Assembly: GCF_016765615.1 (NCBI RefSeq)
Contig: NZ_JAESWA010000024.1
Span: forward strand, 62,001 to 126,000
DNA: 64,000 nt
DNA from: Clostridium paridis
Lineage (GTDB): Bacteria > Bacillota > Clostridia > Clostridiales > Clostridiaceae
Reading direction: 5' to 3'
A program made the position numbers and the translations under genes. Within the stretch, counting starts at the first letter, position 1; each line of letters begins with the position of its first letter. Under the pieces are notes generated by a model, which was given only the letters and a program-made list of their open reading frames with translations, was not told the origin of the DNA and made no database searches. Positions 7,900-15,276 of the stretch are shown here, piece by piece.

Positions 7900-8398
7900 A
7901 TGAAAAACTTATGTTTAATAATTTTTCAGTATTAATAAAATCAACACTCACTCTTTTCTTGGTTTCTTTAAGTAGTTTATAAATATCATCATTTACATCC
8001 TTTGGACTTACAATTACACCAGTGTAAACACTGCTCTTTACTAGAATTCCAAGAAAGCTTAAGAATTCATCCCTGCCTACGGCACTTTTATTACAATATA
8101 CGAGAACGTTTTTCTCTTTATCCTTTCCAATTATTAATTTATTTTCTTTTTCCTTAAATTGCATATTATTATAGTTTGTTTTTTGCAAATAACTTAAACA
8201 ATATCTAGTATATTCATAATCAGATAATCTTTCTATATCTTTTAATGTAAGAATCTTATTTTTCAGTCTACATAACCTCTCCTCTTTACCTCTTATATAT
8301 TTAATTAGTGATAATATATTATCCATAAAAATCAAAAACTTTATTGTTACTATAATAAGCAAAAATCCATATACTAAAGATAAAAAATTACTAATCAT
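7898..8398 (-). CDS. Membrane-anchored protein with degenerate Mrr-like domain
   Basis: A 166-residue protein. One N-terminal membrane segment (about 5-25) precedes a cytoplasmic domain whose end, VYTGVIVSPKDV...VSVDFINTEKL, follows the strand-helix-strand pattern seen at the end of Mrr-type restriction-endonuclease-fold domains. The catalytic QxK is not present: the equivalent strand reads VLVYCNKS. It therefore probably lacks nuclease activity. It lies 48 bases downstream of a similar, apparently paralogous gene (8447-8980). ATG follows AAAGGAGAGAAT. The fold is inferred by eye. Confidence 0.7.
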   Translation of the reverse strand: MISNFLSLVYGFLLIIVTIKFLIFMDNILSLIKYIRGKEERLCRLKNKILTLKDIERLSDYEYTRYCLSYLQKTNYNNMQFKEKENKLIIGKDKEKNVLVYCNKSAVGRDEFLSFLGILVKSSVYTGVIVSPKDVNDDIYKLLKETKKRVSVDFINTEKLLNISFS

Positions 8399-8446
8399 AT
8401 TCTCTCCTTTTAAACTATTTATTACTATATATATTTAAACAGTTCT

Positions 8447-8980
8447 TTAACCCCATACCGCTCTTCTTCTCTCACAAAAATCATATCCATCAATCAAATC
8501 AACATTTATGCTACTAGGCAATTCTTCTATGTACTCAACTACACTTTTCGAGAACTTCCCTTGAGTTATTACAGTTGCTCTATTAATATTTTTACTTATC
8601 ATTATTCCTAAAACTTCTTGTATATCTTCTAACCTAACTTCTTGTAAAACTGTCTCATCTAAAATCTCTTCATCATACTTGTAGTATACAAATGTAGCTA
8701 TGCCTTTTAGATTATTTTTCTCATACTTCAGAACCTTCATGTCTTTCTTGTTCTTTTCTTCAATTGAGTATATATTATATCCATAGATTGTTAATAATTC
8801 TTCACAACTCTCAAAGAAGTCCTCTTTCTTGCATATCATTAAATCTTTTATCGCGGGAAATCCCCAAAAGAAATCTTCTCTTCTATAATATTCTTCTCTT
8901 TCTATTTTAAATTGTCTTAATTTTTTGTCTAAAATTCTTAATATAAAAATGATTGCAATTAATAAAATTATTTTTCCCAT
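8447..8980 (-). CDS. Membrane-anchored protein with degenerate Mrr-like domain (paralogue)
   Basis: A 177-residue protein with one N-terminal membrane helix (about 3-15), a charged linker and an alpha/beta domain ending in RATVITQGKFS...INVDLIDGYDF. That ending closely resembles the last strands of Mrr-family nuclease domains. The expected D...QxK active site is not evident; the central strand reads ATFVYYKY. A GTG at 8992 extends the frame, but ATG 8980 is placed correctly behind GTGGAGGT. With the following gene it forms a two-gene operon of related proteins. The function is unknown. Confidence 0.7.
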   Translation of the reverse strand: MGKIILLIAIIFILRILDKKLRQFKIEREEYYRREDFFWGFPAIKDLMICKKEDFFESCEELLTIYGYNIYSIEEKNKKDMKVLKYEKNNLKGIATFVYYKYDEEILDETVLQEVRLEDIQEVLGIMISKNINRATVITQGKFSKSVVEYIEELPSSINVDLIDGYDFCERRRAVWG

Positions 8981-9074
8981 TTTTACCTCCACTATTTTCC
9001 TTTATATATAATTATTAAACTTATTAAACTTATTTATTCACATATCTTAGCTAATTAACTTTATAATTCATTTT

Positions 9075-9102
9075 TTGTATCTTATAAATTAAATGCTATA
9101 AT
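9075..9102 (+). promoter_or_regulatory. Probable promoter of the DUF554 gene
   Basis: TTGTAT (9075-9080), a 16-base spacer and TATAAT (9097-9102), 32 bases before the GTG start. Confidence 0.55.
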
Positions 9103-9134
9103 GGTACTGATATTATAAAAAGGGGGCTACTTAA

Positions 9135-9818
9135 GTGTTAGGCACAATTGTTAATTTCATTGCCATATTAATTGGAGGTTCATTAGGATTATTTATTAAA
9201 GGTGGACTACCTAAAAGATTTATGGATACTATCATGAATGGTATAGCTTTGTGTATTATTTACATAGGTGTTTCTGGTGCCATAAAGAGCGAACAAATGC
9301 TATTAATTGTTGTATCCATAGTAATTGGTTCTTTAATTGGGGAACTTGTTAATATTGATGGAAAGCTAATTGCTTTAGGTAATTTTATTGAAAGCAAAAG
9401 CAAAAAATCTTCTGAAGGGGTTTCTATCTCTCAAGGCTTTGTTACTGCAAGTTTATTATTTTGTGTTGGAGCCATGGCTATTGTTGGGGCATTAGAAGGT
9501 GGGTTATCACATAAACACGATATTCTATTTACTAAATCTATATTAGATGGTATTACCTCAATAATATTATCATCTACTTTGGGCATTGGAGTTCTTCTAT
9601 CTGCCTTTTGTGTTTTAATATATCAAGGTATCATAGTACTTGGATCTAGTTTACTTCAAGGAATATTAACAACTAGTATAATAACAGAAATGAGTGCAGT
9701 AGGTAGTTTATTAATTTTAGGCCTAGGTTTAAACATGCTAGGAATAACTAAAATAAAAGTTGCTAATATGCTTCCTGGAATTATTGTACCTATTATTTAT
9801 GGGTCACATTTAACATAA
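9135..9818 (+). CDS. DUF554 family membrane protein
   Basis: A 227-residue integral membrane protein with about six to seven hydrophobic segments and small-residue motifs such as GGSLGLFIKGG, GSLIGE and CVGAMAIVGALEGG. These are typical of the DUF554 (YdfK-like) family, which is widespread in firmicutes and of unknown function, possibly transport. It starts with GTG behind AAAAGGGGGC. It is a single gene bounded by a promoter and a bidirectional terminator, converging on the IIB-like gene. Confidence 0.88.
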   Translation: MLGTIVNFIAILIGGSLGLFIKGGLPKRFMDTIMNGIALCIIYIGVSGAIKSEQMLLIVVSIVIGSLIGELVNIDGKLIALGNFIESKSKKSSEGVSISQGFVTASLLFCVGAMAIVGALEGGLSHKHDILFTKSILDGITSIILSSTLGIGVLLSAFCVLIYQGIIVLGSSLLQGILTTSIITEMSAVGSLLILGLGLNMLGITKIKVANMLPGIIVPIIYGSHLT

Positions 9819-9820
9819 AT

Positions 9821-9855
9821 AAAAAAAGTGGACAATTTGTCCACTTTTTATTTTA
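9821..9855. terminator. Bidirectional terminator
   Basis: The stem AAAAAGTGGACA (9823-9834) pairs with TGTCCACTTTTT (9838-9849), with A/T runs on both sides. It serves the converging DUF554 and IIB-like genes. Confidence 0.85.
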
Positions 9856-10149
9856 TAGTTCTATTAATGGAACTATTTTATCTAATCTTCTTAATCCAAA
9901 ATCAGCCGGTTTAAGTTCTACATATTTAATACCCTTACTATCTAGATCAGCCTTTATTTTAGCTTGAACTAGTATCATTTCAGGAGATATAAGAACTATA
10001 TCAATACCTTCTAAAACATTAACATATTCTTTGTCATCAGCAAAAACCCATTCAAAAGGTAAGGCATTATCCACTCTATATTTTTCTGCATCCTTTTTGA
10101 AAGCTTTTGATTGACCTGTTTCTTTGCACAATACTAATACTTTTTTCAT
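9853..10149 (-). CDS. Stand-alone PTS IIB-like protein (lactose/cellobiose fold)
   Basis: A 98-residue protein of IIB size that starts MKKVLVLCKETGQ, with Cys8 at the position phosphorylated in lactose/cellobiose-type IIB proteins. The usual small-residue P-loop (AAGMST) is replaced by KETGQSK. The DIVLISPEMI strand matches the family pattern. There are no IIA or IIC genes nearby; the true PTS operon is 31 kb away with a canonical IIB. It could accept phosphate from another system, act as a regulator, or be an enzyme that reused the fold. ATG follows GAGAGGATGG. Confidence 0.7.
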   Translation of the reverse strand: MKKVLVLCKETGQSKAFKKDAEKYRVDNALPFEWVFADDKEYVNVLEGIDIVLISPEMILVQAKIKADLDSKGIKYVELKPADFGLRRLDKIVPLIEL

Positions 10150-10344
10150 TTTTACCCATCCTCTCTACTAAGTATATTAATACTAACTTATATACTCATT
10201 TTAGTTGTGAATTTACCCGTTCACACTTACTATTTTACCATGACAGAAAAGATTTACAAACATCTTTATTGTATTTTTTTCGCCAAAATCACTACATTAC
10301 ACTAACTTTTTGTTATTTTTCTGTTTTATATGTACTTTTCTAAG

Positions 10345-10387
10345 TAGAAAAACAAATCCCCCATTAAATATATTTAACGAGGGATTT
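10345..10387 (-). terminator. Terminator of the glycyl-radical operon
   Basis: AAATCCC (10354-10360) pairs with GGGATTT (10381-10387), with an inner palindrome TTAAATATATTTAA, followed on the minus strand by GTTTTT. Confidence 0.75.
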
Positions 10388-10399
10388 ATAATTAATTTT

Positions 10400-11080
10400 T
10401 TATTTTACATCTGAAGATAATTTATCTTTTCCGTAAACAGTTCCCCAATCATTTATAAATTGATCAATGCTCCAATCTGTTAATGGATGAGATAATAGTG
10501 CATCCATAATTTCTGGATTAACAGTTACTGAGTGTCCACCTGCAAGTGCAACATTGTGAACTTGTTGAACATTTTTGAAGGAAGCAGCAAGAATTTTAGC
10601 ATCTAGTCCATAAATATCAAACAATTCTCTAATTTCTGCTACAACTCCTACGCCATCACCACTTATATTATCTATTCTATTTACATATGGTGCTACATAG
10701 TCTGCACCTGCCATAGCTGCCATCAAAGCTTGATCTGCTGTAAAGATTGCAGTTGCTGTAATTTTTACTCCTCTTTGCTTAAGTAATTTCATTGCTTTTA
10801 TTCCTTCTGGAATTACTGGAATTTTGATATATAAATTTCCACCTATTGTTTTGTTTAAATATTCTGCTTCCTTTATAATATCCTCAGCTTTTATTCCTAA
10901 TGCTTGAACATGAAGCATAGTATCTGCTCCAATTACTTCTCTAATATCTTTTAGTATCTTTATAAATTCTGATTTTTCTTTTGATATTATAGTTGGGTTA
11001 GTTGTTACTCCGCTAATTGGATATAAATCATAAGCCCTTCTAATTTTATTAACATCTGCAGTGTCTAACATATAAATCAT
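10400..11080 (-). CDS. Fructose-6-phosphate-aldolase-like transaldolase (FSA/TalC family)
   Basis: A 226-residue class I aldolase of the short transaldolase (FSA/MipB) group. The sequence MIYMLDTADV, SGVTTNPTII and the Schiff-base Lys86 in NLYIKIPV are all present. FSA enzymes cleave or form fructose 6-phosphate, or 1-deoxy analogues, at the dihydroxyacetone or hydroxyacetone side. The frame extends to 11113, overlapping the activase gene, but ATG 11080 sits behind TTGGAGGATG and gives the usual family start. It is the third gene of the glycyl-radical operon. The same gene set (glycyl radical enzyme, activase, FSA) occurs next to E. coli pflD and ybiW, so a shared pathway is likely. Confidence 0.9.
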   Translation of the reverse strand: MIYMLDTADVNKIRRAYDLYPISGVTTNPTIISKEKSEFIKILKDIREVIGADTMLHVQALGIKAEDIIKEAEYLNKTIGGNLYIKIPVIPEGIKAMKLLKQRGVKITATAIFTADQALMAAMAGADYVAPYVNRIDNISGDGVGVVAEIRELFDIYGLDAKILAASFKNVQQVHNVALAGGHSVTVNPEIMDALLSHPLTDWSIDQFINDWGTVYGKDKLSSDVK

Positions 11081-11102
11081 ATTCTCATCCTCCAAAATTT
11101 TT

Positions 11103-11942
11103 TTATCCACCAATGACTACTTTTATTCCTGAACTCTCAAATATACTTCTCACCTCATCTATTTCTTCTGACTTTGGCGGATTGATATCTTTAAGCTCAT
11201 ATTTTTTATTTATACCTCTATATTTCGAACTACCATATTGATGAAGTGGTAGCAGATGGACCTCTTTAATTCCAATAGAAATTACAAATTCCTTAATTTC
11301 TTCGATATTATCTTCTTCCATTGTATATCCTGGAATAAGTGGAATCCTTGGGATTACTTTATGTCCTAGACTTACTAGTCCTCTTAAGTTATTTTTTATT
11401 ACTTCACTATTTGCTTTTATTATTTTTTGTGCTTTTTCATTATCCATTATCTTTAGGTCGAATAGAATTGTATCTGTATATTCTGCTAAAGCCCTTAGTG
11501 TCTCAAAGTTTCCGTACCCTGACGTCTCTATTGCAGTATTTATTCCTAATTCTTTTACCCTTTTAAGTAATGCACAGGCAAATTCTCCTTGAGAAAGTAC
11601 TTCTCCTCCTGAAAGAGTTACTCCTCCTTCTGTTGAGTCATAAAACACCATATCTTCTTTTATTATTTCAAGTAATTCTTCAATTGTGTACTCTTGACCT
11701 ACATATTCAAGTGCTCCTGTAGGACAACTTTCAGGATTTTTAGAACACTTATAGCAATCCGCAGCGCTACACTTTATGCACAAACTATTTTTTCTTATTA
11801 TTTCTCTATTAAAGCTTTGAGATTCAGGGTTTGAGCACCATGGACAAGATAAAGGACAACCTTTGAAAAAGACAACTGTTCTTATACCTTCTCCATCATG
11901 AAGACAATATTTTTGAATGTTAAATACATAACCCTTCTTCAA
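11103..11942 (-). CDS. Glycyl-radical enzyme activating enzyme (radical SAM)
   Basis: A 279-residue radical SAM activase that abstracts hydrogen from the catalytic glycine of the upstream enzyme. The radical SAM cluster motif is Cys29-x3-Cys33-x2-Cys36 in KGCPLSCPWC. A Cys-rich insert at about 54-75 (CIKCSAADCYKC, ESCPTGAL) is an additional ferredoxin-like cluster region, as in PflC/PflE-type activases, somewhat contracted. The GG motif LSGGEVL follows. It begins 11 bases after the stop codon of the glycyl radical enzyme, and the next gene starts 22 bases downstream. It works only with S-adenosylmethionine and a reductant under anaerobic conditions. Confidence 0.93.
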   Translation of the reverse strand: MKKGYVFNIQKYCLHDGEGIRTVVFFKGCPLSCPWCSNPESQSFNREIIRKNSLCIKCSAADCYKCSKNPESCPTGALEYVGQEYTIEELLEIIKEDMVFYDSTEGGVTLSGGEVLSQGEFACALLKRVKELGINTAIETSGYGNFETLRALAEYTDTILFDLKIMDNEKAQKIIKANSEVIKNNLRGLVSLGHKVIPRIPLIPGYTMEEDNIEEIKEFVISIGIKEVHLLPLHQYGSSKYRGINKKYELKDINPPKSEEIDEVRSIFESSGIKVVIGG

Positions 11943-11953
11943 TTAATCACTTC

Positions 11954-14245
11954 CTATAATTGATGTTCTGTTCTATTAATAATATCATCTTGTATTGCCT
12001 TATCTAACTCAACGAAAATTGCACTATACCCTGCAACTCTAACTACAAGATTTTGATATTTTTCAGGATGCTTTTGAGCATCTTTAAGTGTATCAACTGA
12101 AACTACATTAAATTGAATATGTTGTATTTTTAGTCTCATAAATGCTTGCATATATCCAACTAGTTTCATTATTCCACTATTTCCTTCTAAGGTTGAAGGA
12201 CTAAACTTAACATTTAGTAGGCTGCCATTTGAAGTTAAATAGTTATCTAACTTACTTACACTCTTTAAACTTGCCGTTGGACCTAATCTATCTCTTCCAA
12301 CCATTGGTGAAAGCCCTCCATCAGCTAATTGTTCACCAGCTTTTCTTCCATCTGCAGTAGCTCCAACAGCACCACCTAATGGAATATGAGCTGAAACTGT
12401 ATATGATCCTGGTTGGAAGACACCATCTCTTATGTTCTTATATTTTGAAACCTCATCACAATAATGGGTTAGAATATCAGAACTTAATTCATCTACCTCG
12501 GTATTATCATTTCCATACTTACTAAACTTGTTAATAAATCTTTGGCGAAGCACTTCATTATTCTCATAATTTTCATCAAGAATCTTCACTAGTTCTGGAA
12601 GAGTAATTTCTTTATCTTCAAATACTACCTTTTTAATTACATATAGTGAATCACTTAAGTTTGCAATTCCTATTCCTTGTACCCCAGAGAAATTATATTT
12701 GGCTCCACCTTCAGTAATATCTTTTCCACTTTCAATAGTCCCTTGAACAAAATTAGAAAGGAAAGGTGTAGGGGCAAATTCTTTATGTCCTAAATCAACT
12801 ATATTCGAACCTTTTACCATATACTCTACATATTCTGAAACCTTCTCTTTTATTTTATCCATTAATTCTTCAAAACTGGTAATCTTCTCATTATTTTCTT
12901 TCAATGTTACTTCCATTACCTTTAGTAGATTAAATAAAGCTATATCATGAAGACCATAGGTTTTACCAGGAATAGATAATTCCACACATCCAACTACTGC
13001 ATAATCTCTAGCGTCCTTTAACTCTACTCCTCTATTACTATAAGCTAATATATTTACTTCATCATTAAATACTTGAGGCATACCTGTTCCTATTCTAATT
13101 ATTTCCGCAGCCTTTATTAAAAATTCTCTAGGACTTTTTTCACTAATCCTTATACTCATATTAGGTTGAGGTAATTTGATTTCGCCTAAGATATCTAGCA
13201 TTATATAGGATAGCTCATTTGTAGCATCTTTTCCCTGTTCATCCTGTCCGCTTAATACAATTGTATATCCTATTGGAAATCCTCCAAAAAATCTTGCGCT
13301 CTCTTCACTTCTAACAGCAACTATAGAATTAAATTTTATATATAGGCACCTTAATAGTTCCTTTAGGAATTCCTTTTCTTCTCCGAGTTTCAATGATTTA
13401 TTAAAATATGAAAGCATATATTGATCAAATCTTCCTGGCGAAATTGAGCTTGCATTAGATTCATGTTGAAATACAATATTTAAAAACCAGAATAATTGAA
13501 CTGCTTCATAAAAATTCTCAGCACCTTTATATGAGATATTGTTGCATACCTTGGCAATTCTTTGTAATTCTAATTTTCTTTCATTATTTTTCTCTCCAGC
13601 TGCTAATTGTTCTGCAAGCTTAGCATATCTTAATATATACTCTTTTGACGCTTCTAAAGTAATTAAAGATGCCCTATAAAAATTATTTTCTGGGTGATCT
13701 TGCATTTTACTTTTTATTTCATCAATTAGAAAATCTAATCCTTTTTTTAAAATCAAATCATACTGTGGTATGATGTGTCCTTGTCCTTTGTCTGTTTGAT
13801 TTAAGCTAATTATCTTAGTTCTAGCTGCCTCTTTAATATGCTCTGGAAGTATTTTATCAATATCATCTTTTAATGACTTTCCTTTCCAGTAAGGATAAAG
13901 AAATTCACTAAAATATGCTTTATCTTCTTCTGATATTTCAAATTTATCTTGAGGCCTTGTTGAAAATGTATCTAATTCTTCTAATATCCAATAAGGAGAC
14001 ATCTCTGGTGAAATTACACCCGCTCTAGGTTCAATTGTTCTTCCTCCAACAATTAATTCTCCATCACTAATTTTTATCTTTGAATTTAGTAATATTTTTT
14101 CTAAAGCCTTTGCTCTTCTTATTATTGATGGTTCGCCTTCTGTTTCCCTATAACTTTCAGTATATAATGTTGCTCTTTCTAATGATATTTTTCTCTTTTC
14201 TACAAATAAGTCTTCTTTTAACTTTTTAATTCTTGAAGTTAACAA
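11954..14245 (-). CDS. Glycyl radical enzyme, PflD/YbiW-type (not classical PFL)
   Basis: A 763-residue glycyl radical enzyme. The thiyl Cys is C420 in AVVGCVELSIPG, and the C-terminal radical loop is RVAGYS with Gly739. True pyruvate formate-lyase has two adjacent active-site cysteines; here there is only one, so it is a lyase, dehydratase or ring-opening enzyme of the PflD/YbiW group. The context with an FSA-type aldolase suggests a sugar-phosphate substrate; 1,5-anhydroglucitol 6-phosphate, reported for YbiW as I recall, is one candidate. It starts with TTG behind AGGAG, 8 bases away. First gene of an operon with a consensus promoter and a divergent DeoR regulator. Confidence 0.9.
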   Translation of the reverse strand: MLTSRIKKLKEDLFVEKRKISLERATLYTESYRETEGEPSIIRRAKALEKILLNSKIKISDGELIVGGRTIEPRAGVISPEMSPYWILEELDTFSTRPQDKFEISEEDKAYFSEFLYPYWKGKSLKDDIDKILPEHIKEAARTKIISLNQTDKGQGHIIPQYDLILKKGLDFLIDEIKSKMQDHPENNFYRASLITLEASKEYILRYAKLAEQLAAGEKNNERKLELQRIAKVCNNISYKGAENFYEAVQLFWFLNIVFQHESNASSISPGRFDQYMLSYFNKSLKLGEEKEFLKELLRCLYIKFNSIVAVRSEESARFFGGFPIGYTIVLSGQDEQGKDATNELSYIMLDILGEIKLPQPNMSIRISEKSPREFLIKAAEIIRIGTGMPQVFNDEVNILAYSNRGVELKDARDYAVVGCVELSIPGKTYGLHDIALFNLLKVMEVTLKENNEKITSFEELMDKIKEKVSEYVEYMVKGSNIVDLGHKEFAPTPFLSNFVQGTIESGKDITEGGAKYNFSGVQGIGIANLSDSLYVIKKVVFEDKEITLPELVKILDENYENNEVLRQRFINKFSKYGNDNTEVDELSSDILTHYCDEVSKYKNIRDGVFQPGSYTVSAHIPLGGAVGATADGRKAGEQLADGGLSPMVGRDRLGPTASLKSVSKLDNYLTSNGSLLNVKFSPSTLEGNSGIMKLVGYMQAFMRLKIQHIQFNVVSVDTLKDAQKHPEKYQNLVVRVAGYSAIFVELDKAIQDDIINRTEHQL

Positions 14246-14311
14246 TTCATCATCTCCTAATCGATATTACAAATTATTAATCTTTATCATTTATTATTGT
14301 TTTATATTATT

Positions 14312-14340
14312 ATAGTATCTAATTTAATATTTATTGTCAA
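14312..14340 (-). promoter_or_regulatory. SigA promoter of the glycyl-radical operon
   Basis: On the minus strand TTGACA (14340-14335), 17 bases and TACTAT (14317-14312). The 227-base divergent region to deoR also holds two copies of the TTATTATTGTTT-like string (about 14291 and 14394) that could be DeoR-family operators. Confidence 0.65.
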
Positions 14341-14472
14341 TATTAATGTTTTGAAACTTCCGACTTTGTTTACATTATTCCCTATTTAAATTATTATTAT
14401 TGTTTATTATTAATTTATAACTTATAATAATATGTATATACTTATTAAATTATAATGGGCAAGGTGATTTAT

Positions 14473-15234
14473 ATGTTTGCAGAGGAAAGAGTTCAAGAAA
14501 TTCTAAATGAGTTAAATATTAATGGCAAAGTTACTGTAAAGGATTTAAGTAGTAAGTTTAATGTTACTGAGGATTGTATTAGAAAAGATTTAAGAAATCT
14601 AGAAAGTAAAGGTTTTTTGAAAAAAACCTATGGAGGGGCAATCCAGAAAAGAAAAACTGCTGATATAGATAGGGTTCCTGATAGAATGCAGATTAATACT
14701 TTTGCAAAGGAGAAAATAGCAGAAAAAGCATTTAACTTAATTAAAGATAGGGAGACTATATTTTTAGATATCTCAACTACAAATATACTTTTGGCCAAGC
14801 TTTTGGCAAATTCTAATAAACCTGTAACTGTCGTTACGAATATGACTGATATTGTTGATGCTTTATCAAAAGAAAATAATATAAATGTAGTTTGTACAGG
14901 AGGAGTACTAAATAAATTTTTAGATGGCTTTACAGGATCTTCAACTATAGAATTTATTAATAAATATAAATTTGATAAGGCTTTTGTTGGAAGCAGTGGA
15001 GTTGATATTCTTGATAACAACATTACAACCTTTGACATTGAAGATGGAAATACTAAAAAAGCTGTTATTAATTCAAGTAGAGAAACCTACTTAGTTATGG
15101 AAAACAACAAATTTTATTATGATGGGCCTTATAAATTTGCAACATTTAAAGACATTAAAGGAATTTTAACTGATTCCGCGCCTGAAACAGATATTTCAGA
15201 AGTTTTAGATGAATTTAATATTAATATAATTTAA
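14473..15234 (+). CDS. DeoR-family transcriptional regulator
   Basis: A 253-residue sugar-phosphate-responsive regulator. The N-terminal helix-turn-helix lies at about 5-55 (MFAEERVQEIL, VTVKDLSSKFNV, IRKDLRNLESKGFLKKTYGGAI). The C-terminal DeoR effector domain includes DRETIFLDISTT and VVCTGGVLN. The frame extends 18 bases upstream, but ATG 14473 has AAGGTG at 7 bases and the typical DeoR start. Divergent from the glycyl-radical operon, it probably represses that operon until a phosphorylated sugar accumulates; this is inference from position. Confidence 0.9.
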   Translation: MFAEERVQEILNELNINGKVTVKDLSSKFNVTEDCIRKDLRNLESKGFLKKTYGGAIQKRKTADIDRVPDRMQINTFAKEKIAEKAFNLIKDRETIFLDISTTNILLAKLLANSNKPVTVVTNMTDIVDALSKENNINVVCTGGVLNKFLDGFTGSSTIEFINKYKFDKAFVGSSGVDILDNNITTFDIEDGNTKKAVINSSRETYLVMENNKFYYDGPYKFATFKDIKGILTDSAPETDISEVLDEFNINII

Positions 15235-15239
15235 AAGAA

Positions 15240-15270
15240 AATGCAGAAACCTAGTTGGTTTCTGCATTGT
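15240..15270. terminator. Bidirectional terminator between deoR and the giant glycosidase
   Basis: AATGCAGAAACC (15240-15251) pairs with GGTTTCTGCATT (15257-15268); it lies between two converging genes. Confidence 0.8.
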
Positions 15271-15276
15271 TATTTC

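Noticed and set aside
11954-14245. Pyruvate formate-lyase (PflB)
   Set aside because: The double Cys of PFL is absent; there is one Cys in VVGCVEL, and the aldolase neighbour fits the PflD/YbiW group.
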